Shown here: positions 52,968 through 63,727 of the stretch, one piece after another | How the letters are laid out: each line of letters begins with the position of its first letter | Position numbering within the stretch: position 1 is the first letter of the stretch | From: Lepidodermella squamata | Lineage: Eukaryota > Gastrotricha | Assembly: GCA_047495785.1 (NCBI GenBank) | Contig: JBLDXI010000029.1 | Span: 1,736,001 to 1,800,000, forward strand | Length of the DNA: 64,000 bases | Direction of reading: 5' to 3' | Translations under genes and position numbers: made by a program | The notes under the pieces: generated by a model | What the model saw: only the letters and a program-made list of their open reading frames with translations | What the model was told of the DNA's origin: nothing | The model's database searches: none

Positions 52968-55247
52968 ATGAGTCGTATTAACTACGCTATACTTTGCTTG
53001 TTGACTTTTGGGGTCGGCATGGGGAATTCATTGAAGCAGCACCGCCTCAGAATAGTATCATTAGCTCCTATATCAGAAGTCAAACCCGACGTGCTAAAGG
53101 TATGGCCAGCTTCGCAGCAAATTCTGGTCGATATGGTGAACAATCGTACCGACATCTTGCCCGACTACCACGTGGAACTGGACTTCGTAGATGAGGGTGT
53201 GACTTCGGTGTTAGCTGCACCTGCGGCTGTTAACGCTTTGAGAAAGGTCGATGAACCGGGTGTTATGGTGTCTCCGGTTGTGATAGGAACGCTGTCAACG
53301 CCAGGCTGTAAATCGTGGGGGTCGACTGCCCACTACATGAATGCTGTCGTGGTATCGGTGAGCTGCTTCTCGTCGATACACACTGCTCGTCGGAATATCT
53401 ACTCGAATTTATACCGAATACGATCGGACTCGCAAATTGACGTGATGGCTCGATTGGTTACGTTGAAATCTCTAGGCAAATGGTCACGCATCGCGATTCT
53501 ATCAACCATAAACGGGGTGTCTGGTAATACAGTTAACTTCGACAATTCTCTCACGCTGTACAACTCAGCTGTTAAAGCTGGTTTGAATGTAGTGCGATTC
53601 GAAACAGCGATAGATTTCAGTATTGAGCTTTACAAAGCTTTGGTCAACGAGGACATTCGAATAATCAGCTTGGACCCAAGCGGTTACGTTAGCACCGTGC
53701 GAACTTTCTGCCTTTTTCACAAATTCGGTATCCGAGGGCCAAAGTACAGATTCTTGAGTTCTCTCAACTTTTTTAACGATCCCTCAGTATTACCTGCAGC
53801 GTGGCTCCCCGATGGCTGTACTAAAGCTAATTACATGGACCAGTTGGAGATAACAATTTTCGCTGGCGCTAGCTATTCATCCCTCTTGCCTTTCAAAGGA
53901 AAAGATTCAATGGGGTTAACAGTTGAAGATTTCGAAGAGAAGCTGGGTAGAATGACAAATTATTCAAAATGGCTGGATTATCCATTCAGACAGTCGAGCT
54001 ACGATGCAGCTTTGATGGGTTTGTTAATTCTCAACGATACCGAGAGAATTCTAAAGAGCCGCAACATGTCTCTCAGGGATTATTCGCAAGACCCTCACGC
54101 TGTAATGATGGCCGCTAATGAGAGCGCAAGTTCTATCAAATACAATGGAATAAGATTTGGACGATTTGAGTATAGCCAAAGACTCGAAATGGACTACCAG
54201 CCTCAAGCTGTAGCTACATGGTCTCGAAAGGCAGGCTTGGAAGTACGATATGAAGTCACATTCATGAAAAATGCATCAAACATCGAATCAGTTGACTCCT
54301 TTGGAGTTGACCCAATCAAACCTTTCCCCATCGGCTCGCTGCCAAAAGATAGCCCATCTTACGTAACTCTTCAGTACGGAATATCAGAGCCGGCTTTCGC
54401 TGTGATTGCTATAATTGCTTCGCTGATTTCAGCGGTACAACTCGGTAATAGTATTCGTACAAGGAAAACCGAGACGGTATTGAAGGCCAAGCCCCTGATA
54501 TTCGTAGGCTTCCTTGCTATGAATTCAGGAGCTGTCACTATATTGGTTCCATCACAAGGTCTGAATGATGCTATTTGCAACGCAAATGTTCTCCTCGTCG
54601 CTCTCAGCATATCTTTGGTCTACTCAGCGGTCATCTTTCAGCTAAAAGACAGCTTCCGTATTTTGAGGAGAATTACTGTCACCAAAAAGAAAGCTAAGCA
54701 GAATGAGGAAGCTCCGAAGTTGGTTCTTGACGGAAAACGAATCCTTTATTCTGTGATTTTTTTCGTTATAACCAATGCTATCGTCGTCATAGCATGGCTG
54801 ATCGCCGATCCGGTATCAGCCGAGAGAACCGACCCTGAAAAGTCAAAATGGTATTCGGAAGAAATGGACACATACTTTCGTGGTTACCAAGTGTTTTGCA
54901 CCTCGCGTTTTCCTCTGTATTGGCTAGCACCGTTGATAATATTCAATTTTTTACTGTTGCTGTACGGGTCAGTTTTGATCATCAAAAATCGCTTGCATCA
55001 GCAATATTTCGATGTGAAAAGACTGATGGTTGCCTCAATTTTTCTGTTTACCCTATTCTCGGCGACTGTTTTGATTTGCTTCATCCAGGCGCAAATCACA
55101 ATGCTGGTTGCGACTATATCGGCCTCGCTGTTAATTCAGTCAATGATACTTTATGGCGTTCTCTATCTGCAAATTCCGATGGACCAAACGAGCATGCAGC
55201 ATTTTCAGAATAAGTTTCAAAACCGCGCGTCGCCTATGCATCCTTGA
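52968..55247 (+). CDS. GABA-B-like class C receptor, copy E (intronless)
   Basis: A 759-aa single-exon frame. Signal peptide (MSRINYAILCLLTFGVGMGN). Flytrap ectodomain with PGCKSWGSTAHY, YSNLYRIRSD and GCTKANYMDQLEITIF. 7TM domain from about 465 with ICNANVLLVALSIS, WLIADPVS, VFCTSRFPLYWLAP and VLIIKNR. The tail ends NRASPMHP. The central ectodomain (53130-54259) is identical to part of D, while the 7TM part differs from C and D by many substitutions, so E is an independent gene whose ectodomain took part in the exchange. Confidence 0.88.
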   Translation: MSRINYAILCLLTFGVGMGNSLKQHRLRIVSLAPISEVKPDVLKVWPASQQILVDMVNNRTDILPDYHVELDFVDEGVTSVLAAPAAVNALRKVDEPGVMVSPVVIGTLSTPGCKSWGSTAHYMNAVVVSVSCFSSIHTARRNIYSNLYRIRSDSQIDVMARLVTLKSLGKWSRIAILSTINGVSGNTVNFDNSLTLYNSAVKAGLNVVRFETAIDFSIELYKALVNEDIRIISLDPSGYVSTVRTFCLFHKFGIRGPKYRFLSSLNFFNDPSVLPAAWLPDGCTKANYMDQLEITIFAGASYSSLLPFKGKDSMGLTVEDFEEKLGRMTNYSKWLDYPFRQSSYDAALMGLLILNDTERILKSRNMSLRDYSQDPHAVMMAANESASSIKYNGIRFGRFEYSQRLEMDYQPQAVATWSRKAGLEVRYEVTFMKNASNIESVDSFGVDPIKPFPIGSLPKDSPSYVTLQYGISEPAFAVIAIIASLISAVQLGNSIRTRKTETVLKAKPLIFVGFLAMNSGAVTILVPSQGLNDAICNANVLLVALSISLVYSAVIFQLKDSFRILRRITVTKKKAKQNEEAPKLVLDGKRILYSVIFFVITNAIVVIAWLIADPVSAERTDPEKSKWYSEEMDTYFRGYQVFCTSRFPLYWLAPLIIFNFLLLLYGSVLIIKNRLHQQYFDVKRLMVASIFLFTLFSATVLICFIQAQITMLVATISASLLIQSMILYGVLYLQIPMDQTSMQHFQNKFQNRASPMHP

Positions 55248-56022
55248 TTTGGCAGCTCTTTTAGGGAATATTTGAGTGGCGACATAACTTCGGTATTAAT
55301 GCGGAAATAAGAAGCGTCGACCAGATTTCAGCTAGGTAAGCTGCTCGAATCTTCCCTCGATTACAGTTGTTGGTAGCTAATTTCTACGTAGAAATGTCCT
55401 CGCTAATGATAAGCACCGTATACTAAGTTGATACGTTAAGAAATAAATGATGCGTGTCTTTTTATCCCGCCTATCGTACATAACACATTAGATATGAGAT
55501 TCTATGAAGTGCATGTTTATGCTCACGGACATTTCTACAATGTCTTACATCGAACGTAGAACCGGCCGGAACCAATTCATCCCCTTGATCAGCTATATCA
55601 TTTTCTCCAGCAAGTTGTTGTACTAGAGAGAACGAAAACTGGTGTTATTAAGTCAATCCCAAACTTGTGGATTGAAAAATCGAAAAATGCTATCAGCTGC
55701 TGGGGACTTCTGTTGCAGCAATGCAGCAATGAATGACGTTTTCTGTTCCCTGAGTTGTAGAAAGAGTTGTAGAAGGGTCGCATGACATTTGACATTTGCA
55801 GGGCTCCAAAGAATGCGAAATTCGGTCGCGCAGCGGGAAATTTTCGAAAACTTACAGTAAATTGCAGGAAAATTTGCTGAAATGGGCCAAAATTAGCGGG
55901 AAATTTTGAGGAAGTGCGCGGGAAATTTCGCAGGTTTTGCACCCCTGGACATTTGAGTAACGCGACACTTTCCCCCTACAATTTAGCCCCGAAGCTCAAA
56001 AGTATTATAGAATTGATAACTT

Positions 56023-56289
56023 GGGTTTGACCTTCCGATTTTAGCTCTTATGTGGGTCGATAGACAGGACATGTATGCATGCCGAATGCCGATTCATGTG
56101 TCATATTTCAATCAGCTGACATCCTATCTCGCTGATTGGAATAAAACAATTGGAAATAATCACACTGCTGTAGAACTGCTGGTTGTAGGGGATCAGCTGA
56201 TTGAAATATGACACATAAAACGGCATTCGCCATGCTTACATATCCTGTCTATCGAACAACATAAGAGCTGAAAGCGGAAGGTCAAGCCC
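56023..56289. mobile_element. MITE with about 100-bp TIRs, copy 2 (5' of receptor F)
   Basis: Same element as at 47476-47740, with a few substitutions. Its right end lies about 90 bases upstream of the receptor F ATG, so it forms most of the proximal upstream region of that gene. Confidence 0.75.
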
Positions 56290-56377
56290 TATTTGAACTC
56301 ATGTGGTTAGATCTTCATTATTTGATTTCAAGCCATTTTTAACCGCAGATCGAATATTTGTTTTTTAATTACCAAAA

Positions 56378-58678
56378 ATGTTTTATAACCTCTTCTTCTA
56401 TTCAATAATTTTGACAGTGTCTTGTCGCCAAAAGCATTACCGCCTAAAAGTGTTTTCTCTGTTGCCGTACTCTGACGCAAAGCCTTTCGGACTTCGCGCA
56501 TGTCCTGAGGCTCAAAAGATGTTAGTTGACGAGGTGAACAAACGAAGTGACATTCTACCCGATTACAACGTAGAATTCGAGCTCCTTGACGAAGGTTCAG
56601 CGTCTACAGCTGCAGCTTCAGCGGCGATTAAAGCTCTCAGTGAAGACGCCGAACCTGGCGTATTTCTTTCTCCGGTCGTCATTGGCGGCACTAGTACACC
56701 TGGATGCAAAGCCTGGGGCTCAACTGCTCATCACGTTGACGCAGTTATGATCGCCATGAGCTGCGTCTCGTCCATTCACACTGCTCGACGGGATATTTAC
56801 CCAAACATGTACAGAATTCGAGCGGGTAACCAAGTCAACTTAGAAAGTCGTTTGTTCTTCTTGAAATCGCTAACGAAGTGGAATCGTATTGCCATTCTTT
56901 CAATTATTGACGGAGTATCAGGCAATTCCAACGGCTTCGAAGCCGCTAAAATTGTCTATGATTTAGCCATAACGGCTGGTTTCAATGTCGTAAAATTTGA
57001 GACAGCGATTGATTTCACGCAAGATATTTTCGCCGATTTATTACGGGAGGATATTCGAATTTTCAGCTTTGATGCTTCTGATTATTTTTACGCCATCAGA
57101 TTTCTTTGCTTGGCTCATCGCCACGGGCTGCGCGGGTCGAGATTCAGGTTCATCACTTCGATCATTTACTACAACGATCCAGCGTCAACGCCTGACACTC
57201 TTCTTCCGCGGGGCTGTTCCAGGTCGGATTACATGAAGCAGCTTGAAATAACGATATTCATCGGCGCACCTTACTCGGCAATCTCTCCAGGCATGTCTAA
57301 TGACTCTTTCGGAGTATCGGTCTCAAGTTTCGAGCAAACTTTAGGTCGCCTAATGAATTTTTCAAAATCGATCGACTTCGTCTTCCGGCAATCTTGTCGA
57401 GATGTTGCACTGATGGGATTACTTACTCTTGATGCGACAGAGCGTCGACTATCGAGAGACAACAAAAGTCTGAAGGATTATGCCTCGGACCCGCATCTCG
57501 TGATGTTAGCAGCAAATGAGAGCGCTAGATCTATGGAGTTCAGCAGTATAAGATTCGGTAATTTCAAATACTCACGCAGACTCGAAACGGACAGTGAGCC
57601 TCAAACAGTTGCTGCATGGTCACTGTCAAAAGGTCTTCATACCAGATACGTACTTACGCTGACAGAAAATCATACGTTTGAGATTGATGCGATTGAGGAG
57701 TTTAAACTTGGCTCATTGCCGAATGATGAAGCAAGACTGATAATCGTTTTGATGGGAGTTCCACTGTTTGGATTCTTACTCATTATCTCAGTTTCGGCGA
57801 CTCTATTCGGTATGGAAGTTATCTTTTGCTTCAAGTTTTCGAGCTATGCTTCAAGTTATGAAAAAATCCTTTACAGTGTCATAAATTTGGTGTGCTTCGT
57901 CGGTGCCGTTCTTATTTCGATCCCTAGTTATTGGAAAAGTGCCGGCACTTGCAGCACAAGCGTGATTTTCATCGCCTCGGGTCTTTCCTCTGTCTACGGA
58001 ATCGTTGTCATGCGGCTAAGATCCTCCCTAATTTTGATGAAGTCAGCAGTCATCACAAAATCAAAAACAGGAGCTTTTTTGGAGATACCGGAGCTTCAGC
58101 TTCAGTTAAGAGATCGTGTATGGGTTCCCCTAACTTATGGGGCGCTTAATTTGTGCCTTTCAATCGCTTGGTGTGTATTTGATAAGATTTCTATTCAAGA
58201 AAAGGCACGGAATCGCTATTACATGCTGGAAATCGACTCGTATTCTACCGAATACTACAAATTTTGTTCGTCTGAACACGTTTTGCCGTGGTTGCTTTCT
58301 CTAATCGCAGCAAACTTCGTAGTGTTGACGTATGGCTTGATTTTGGTTTTGCGGCACCGGGCAGATACTCGCGTGAAATTTTATCCTGTTTTGAAACGAT
58401 TGATGGCTGTTACAGTAGTCTTGATAACGCTATTTATGGCGACAGTCGCTATTGGCCTCATAGCAAACAACTCAATTATGGTTGAACTAACAATTTCGAT
58501 TTCACTGATCATTCAATCTTCAGCTTCCTTCGCCATCATGAATATTAGCCTAGGAAGCAACCGTCAGCTGAGACTCTCTGTTAATAGCTCAAGTTTCTTC
58601 ATGCAGCGACCCTCTGGTAGACGCAGTCAGGAATGTTTAGATGCACATGTTCGCGTGGCTGTTTATGAAACCAATTAG
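56378..58678 (+). CDS. GABA-B-like class C receptor, copy F (intronless)
   Basis: A 766-aa single-exon frame, the most divergent plus-strand copy in the right cluster. Signal peptide (MFYNLFFYSIILTVSC). Flytrap domain with PGCKAWGSTAHH, YPNMYRIRAGNQ and GCSRSDYMKQLEITIF. 7TM domain from about 455 with TCSTSVIFIASGLS, WCVFDKIS (the usual Asp-Pro is Asp-Lys), KFCSSEHVLPWL and LVLRHRAD. The tail ends AVYETN. No TATA box is evident, and MITE sequence abuts the 5' side. Confidence 0.86.
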   Translation: MFYNLFFYSIILTVSCRQKHYRLKVFSLLPYSDAKPFGLRACPEAQKMLVDEVNKRSDILPDYNVEFELLDEGSASTAAASAAIKALSEDAEPGVFLSPVVIGGTSTPGCKAWGSTAHHVDAVMIAMSCVSSIHTARRDIYPNMYRIRAGNQVNLESRLFFLKSLTKWNRIAILSIIDGVSGNSNGFEAAKIVYDLAITAGFNVVKFETAIDFTQDIFADLLREDIRIFSFDASDYFYAIRFLCLAHRHGLRGSRFRFITSIIYYNDPASTPDTLLPRGCSRSDYMKQLEITIFIGAPYSAISPGMSNDSFGVSVSSFEQTLGRLMNFSKSIDFVFRQSCRDVALMGLLTLDATERRLSRDNKSLKDYASDPHLVMLAANESARSMEFSSIRFGNFKYSRRLETDSEPQTVAAWSLSKGLHTRYVLTLTENHTFEIDAIEEFKLGSLPNDEARLIIVLMGVPLFGFLLIISVSATLFGMEVIFCFKFSSYASSYEKILYSVINLVCFVGAVLISIPSYWKSAGTCSTSVIFIASGLSSVYGIVVMRLRSSLILMKSAVITKSKTGAFLEIPELQLQLRDRVWVPLTYGALNLCLSIAWCVFDKISIQEKARNRYYMLEIDSYSTEYYKFCSSEHVLPWLLSLIAANFVVLTYGLILVLRHRADTRVKFYPVLKRLMAVTVVLITLFMATVAIGLIANNSIMVELTISISLIIQSSASFAIMNISLGSNRQLRLSVNSSSFFMQRPSGRRSQECLDAHVRVAVYETN

Positions 58679-58720
58679 AGACTTTCATAATCTATTTACT
58701 ATTACGCATCATTACTCTCG

Positions 58721-60636
58721 TCAAATATAAATGAAACCGTAATCGTATATAAGATTAATATCGACCCCTGGAGTGCTTGATTCTGTAGTAGTTTCAGTGG
58801 TCGTTCTACGCGTCGTAGTTTTTGTAGTTGGCGCCTCTGTGTAATCCTCTGGGTGCGTCACCCATTCAGCGCCATCAAATGGAATAGTTTTTGCTCCAGT
58901 TCTCAAAGCTAGCGCAAACAAGACGGGGTCAAACTCGAAATCGTCTACATGGCTCAGAGTTCGCGCAATCTTTGTCAATGGAGTTGTTAGCGAAGGGGTT
59001 GTAGTCGCATTCAGCTCAGCAATGAACACAGGTTCTGTTCCATTTGGGTAGCTTTGATTTGAACCGGAAACTGTGACATTCGTTTTCACAGTCATCGTTG
59101 TTGTGTTAGATGTTGCTGTGGTGGTTGTTGTTGGTCTCGGCGTTGTAGTCAAAGGATAGCCGATGAATCCATTATCTCTCTCAGGCATAGCAACGCAATG
59201 ACCAATAGAATCATCGTCACCACCATCTTCAGGACAGGCATAGCAAAGAAGATCAGGGCGGCACATGCTGGGTGACGCGATTGATTCCAACTCATAGGTA
59301 TTTTTCTTAAAAGGTCTGAGGCACATATCTCCCAAGTTAGCCCGGCCAGGTAGACCTAAACAATAAGAAAATGTAGAAGCGTCCTTAGTTACCAGGGAAA
59401 ATAAACCCGTTGCTAAGGAAGTTTTCGCCCGAAATCTCATTTGGGGGTTATCAACAATTAAATTCGAAAGTTTCGCCTCATATTCAAAAGCGTCCTTAGT
59501 TACCAAGCGTAATTATATCCGTTGCTAAGGAATTTTCTCACCCGAGTAGCACCATGTTCCGAGCTGAATTTTAAGGCCACCGATGCCTAAATCGGCGATG
59601 GTGTCTCTCGGCGAGTAGTAGTAGTAAGAAACTGGATGATAGCCCTCGGTCGAATTGCAGACACAGTGGTGCGTCTCATTGTGACAATAGCTTCTTGGCT
59701 CAACGCCAAGCGCAACATACTCCCCGCCGCATTCATGCTTCTCGTCGCAAGGGTCCCCAATCGAAACAGGTCGGCATTGACTCCGGTCGTAAGCTGATGG
59801 CCAGAAATTGTTCAAACAGGTACAGAACTTTTCCTCCCCACATACGAGTCCACGTTCGGCAGAGCAGTAGCCATAAATTCTAAAATCGAATTATATTCGG
59901 AAATCATTAAAGAATCGAAAGTGTCTCAACTAACCCTTCTTCGAGTAACATATCGCATGGATCGCCAAATAACAAAGGTACCCCAACGTCCACCTGAAAA
60001 ATTGGAATTTTGCCAAATTTTACACGGATAAAAATTCTCACCGTATTTCCAAATATGATTCCGGTATAGTTGTCGCAGAAATCATTCTCGATAATCAAAC
60101 CTGGATCGACGTGTTTACAGTCCTCGCCTTCTTCGAGTACTCGACCGCAATCGCCGAGTCGATTTGGGTCCAAATATGGCTGGTATTTGGCCGACTTGCA
60201 GGCGCATCGGCCATAGCGGCAATAATCAGATGCAACAAAGCACAGCGCATTTTCACCTGTGAAAATTTTCAACTTGAACTCCCTTTTGATTACCCTTAAA
60301 ATGGGAAAATTCCCACACTATTAGTACTCGCTCGTACCTTATTATTGCTAATTTTTCAGATTTATTCTGATAATTTTCATAATATTAAAAAATATAAATA
60401 ATTATAGACTTACCGCAGTCATGAGCGGCTGGATTGCACACTTTGAATCGTGAGAAAAATGGAAAATAATCGGGAAAATAATTAACAAAAAAATAATTAC
60501 TTTCGCCAATAAGTCGATGAGCTTTTCTTGCACTGACACTTATTGCAAGTAAAAATAAGAAGCAGGCCGCGAAAAATATTTCTGATTTATTGCTTTGAAA
60601 TTCAAACTCAAATTTATTTGCAAGAATTGCACGCAT
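58721..60636 (-). CDS. secreted Cys-rich (EB-like) protein with Thr-rich domain
   Basis: Exons 60414-60636, 60042-60256, 59935-59993, 59542-59879 and 58721-59355 join in phase to 490 codons (489 aa). The signal/anchor region (EIFFAACFLFLLAISVSA) is preceded by about 20 polar residues; the start is the ATG at 60636. The Cys modules read CNPAAHDCG, CFVASDYCRYGRCACKS, GDCGRVLEEGEDC, CSAERGLVCGEEKFCTC, GDPCDEKHECGG, CHNETHHCVCN and CRPDLLCYACPEDGG. The C-x5-6-C-x-C and GDPC spacing resembles worm EB modules. A mucin-like Thr domain (TTTPRPTTTTTATSNTTT) with several N-x-T sites follows. A role in the extracellular matrix or cuticle is possible. Its neighbour at 60812-63326 is built the same way. 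Confidence 0.75.
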
Positions 60637-60811
60637 TTTTCCTGACCTGAATAAATAAAACGGAATAAACACTAAAAACAGTTGGGTGACTACAACAGTG
60701 AGGTATTCAGTATCGATTTTTTGTTTATATACTACCGATGACTCGCCATTATTATTATTAAGGCGGCGAGTGTGTTGACCTAATTATTTTCTCACGTCAA
60801 TTTTTTGCTGT

Positions 60812-63326
60812 TTACACACGGCTCGTTTCGCTAATTTCACGCTGGGCAAGTGGTGCTTGCCTCGTTCCTGTTTCTTGCTGTTGTTGTTGTTGATCTAAAA
60901 TTTGTTGATTTTGTCGTTGAGTTTGCTCGTCTAAAATCAGCCCCAAAGTTTGATCCTCACCTCCATGTTGATTATCGCTGCCAGCTATTATTTCTTCCAT
61001 GCTATTCGCCGCTGTTGGCCGTGATGAGGCTGAATTGTGGTGGTGGCTGTTGTTGGGGCAATTTATCGAGTGTTGATTGCTTCGGTTGCTATGGCGACTG
61101 CTGTTAGGGTGGCTATTATTCGGCTTCTCATTGCCCGGCTGCAGCGGCAACGGACTAGGCTGGTCGAGTCGCTGGCATCGAATTGTGTTGACGGCCGAAC
61201 TTATCGACTCCATGCGGTTGTGATGGCGCCGCCATAGGAAAAAAATTAGGATGGCAACGAGTAGGGTGAACACAACAGCGCCGACGGCAATCACGATTTG
61301 AGCAATTATTCCCATTCGCTCCGCTTGTTCGCGGATTTTCTGAGCACCTGTGAAATTAGGTCAAAAATATTCTTAATGGGTCTAACAATTTATTTTAGTT
61401 TATTATTCTAATTTTCGAGGATTCAAAATATTTTAGCAAAATTTTAATTTTAATTTTAAAATTAAATAATTAATTGCTAAATTTACTGAGTATCTCGTCG
61501 TTTGACTGGCTGATGGGCACGCAAGTTCCAGTGACCTGGCGCAATTGGTCATCAGTCTCCTGAGGGCAATATTGGCACACCAAACCGGAATCGCAAATCA
61601 TAGGATCGGCAACCATGGTTAGCAGATAGGAGCATTTGCCACCCAAACTAACTCGCTCCTGTTTATTATCTATCAATTAAAAAATAGTCATAAATTTTCG
61701 AAAATTCTGAAAAATTATTGTTCCACCTCGAAGACAGACATGGCTGATTGATAGCGAGTCGTCAGTTTTGAAATTGTTGTTTGTATTCAGAAGGACAGAA
61801 ATGTTGTAGACACCAACTTCGAGTGTGTTGTAAGTCTTTTGAACGGGCAGGTAGTAGTTGACCTCAACACGAGGCACAGCCATGTAGTTGTCATTGCAAC
61901 GACACCGCTGAGTCTCAACATCGCATACAGCGTTGCCGCTAAATATTCAAAATTAAAAACAAAATGAAAAATTGGTAATTAATAATTTGTATCTCAGTGT
62001 AAAAAATTGAAAAATTCAATGGCCCGAAATAATTCAAAAATAGCTAAACATATTTTAAATGAAACTTAATTTCAAATTTTCGGATTTTATTAAATACTAA
62101 TAAATTAAAAATCCATTTTCATGGTTACCTGTGCCCGGCTAGACCAGCATGGGTGCCCTTATACATCCAATCACACTCGTGGTGGTGTTTGCACGGTTCA
62201 TCGAACCCAGCCGTGTAGCAGGTACCATCGTGGCGTTCCAAGCTCGGCCACTGGCAATTGCACTGCTGCTTCGATGAGTCACAGGTGAGACCCTTCAATG
62301 CGTTGCATTTCGCCGATGACCCGTGCTTCCCGCTACATTCTTCATATCGATCCAACAATTTGCCACTCGAATGCTCCTCATTGCGTCCTATGTTAAAAAA
62401 AATTTATAAATATTTGAAACTAATTTGAAATTTGAAAAAATCATCAAAGAACTGTTCGAGAAAATTTATTTACGTTCGACTAAAACTTAACATTTGAAAT
62501 TGAAATTCTATTTAAAAATTTTTAAATATTTAAAAAAAACCTGGAAATTATCCAATTTTCCATTAAAATTTTGAAAAAATTCAGAATTTTTTTGCTTATT
62601 AAACATTGAAAAAAAATTTACCTTGACTTTCGCTTTGCCATTGCCGCTCATTTTGCTCTTTGGCGCTATTCGGATACTCCATCGCAGCTCCACCGCCGTT
62701 GCACAAACTTCGCTTCCTCTTATTATTAAAGTCATCGGCACTAAAACCACATGGGTTAGTACGATGGCGCCAGTGGCGAGGTGGAGCCGGCGGCTCTTCG
62801 CAGTCGAAATTGTTGCGCATCGAGGGCTGATAATTGCCGTTCGGGTTGCAGACGCACACGCCGAGTTGACACCGAGGAACCCGGGCGCAAACTGCATTCT
62901 TGCCACATTGTGTTATCAAGGCGTCAGGATTGCACGCTATAAAAAAAATGACAAAATATTCAAAAATATTAAAAATAATCAAAATTCAAAATTATCATTT
63001 TTCGAAATTTTAAATTAAAATAAGAGTTCGAAAAATCAGAAAATACCTACGACAGAATTTTGGGATTAAGGGAAAGCAATAGAAAGTATTGGTTTTAATC
63101 TTTATCGTGTCGTTGAAATCGACGAATTTTGAGGTTCAGATAGACAAATTTTGACTATAATAATCTTAGTTACCTCTGTAAAGCTGTTTTATTGTTATTG
63201 CCTCGGCGTTGATTGAGCACGAAAATGCGAGAAACACCTTTGAAAGCAATATTATTGATTAAACGGAATTATCTGGAGAAAAAATCTAACCAAGGTCCCA
63301 AATATTGATCTTGTCCAACGAGTCAT
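60812..63326 (-). CDS. type I membrane protein with EB-like Cys modules
   Basis: Seven exons, 63291-63326, 63174-63237, 62622-62936, 62129-62387, 61727-61938, 61487-61669 and 60812-61347, join in phase to 535 codons (534 aa). Signal peptide split by intron 1 (MTRWTRSIFGTL | VFLAFSCSINAEA). The ectodomain has CGKNAVCARVPRCQLGVCVC, CSGKHGSSAKC, CDSSKQQCNCQW, CYTAGFDEPCKHHHEC, CDVETQRCRCNDNY and CDSGLVCQYCPQE. One transmembrane helix (IVIAVGAVVFTLLVAILIFF) is followed by the stop-transfer LWRRHH. The cytosolic tail is about 135 aa, rich in Asn, Ser, His and Gln with a poly-Gln run. It looks like a cell-surface adhesion or receptor-type protein, with no known name. Confidence 0.78.
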
Positions 63327-63727
63327 TTTGAAAAAAAATTCAGCCAGCCAATTCGCACTGATATCAACTTGGAAATAGGTGTTATACCCCACGCACCTAA
63401 ATTACCGGAGACCCAACCTGCGAAAAATCACTCGAGCGCGTCGAGCCGCTATTTTTAATAAAAAGCACTGATGATCTGCGAACAACAACACGCACTCTGC
63501 ACCCGGCGAGATTACATTTACAAACTTTTATTTTCCGATTTTTTTCCAAAAAAAACAACAACAAAATGTATCTTCAAGATTGTTCAGATAATTAAAGTAA
63601 ATAAGAGCCGTTACCGAATCAATTTACAAATTATATAGCGCAAGGTGTTTACAAACAATTAGGTTAAAACGGCACGTGTGAGCAATTTATGAGAATTTTT
63701 TACAAGGACTTCAAACTAGTTTCATCA

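Noticed and set aside
55598-55942. 114-aa minus-strand frame near receptor E
   Set aside because: Falls in repeat sequence shared with 47290-47420 and shows no family signal.
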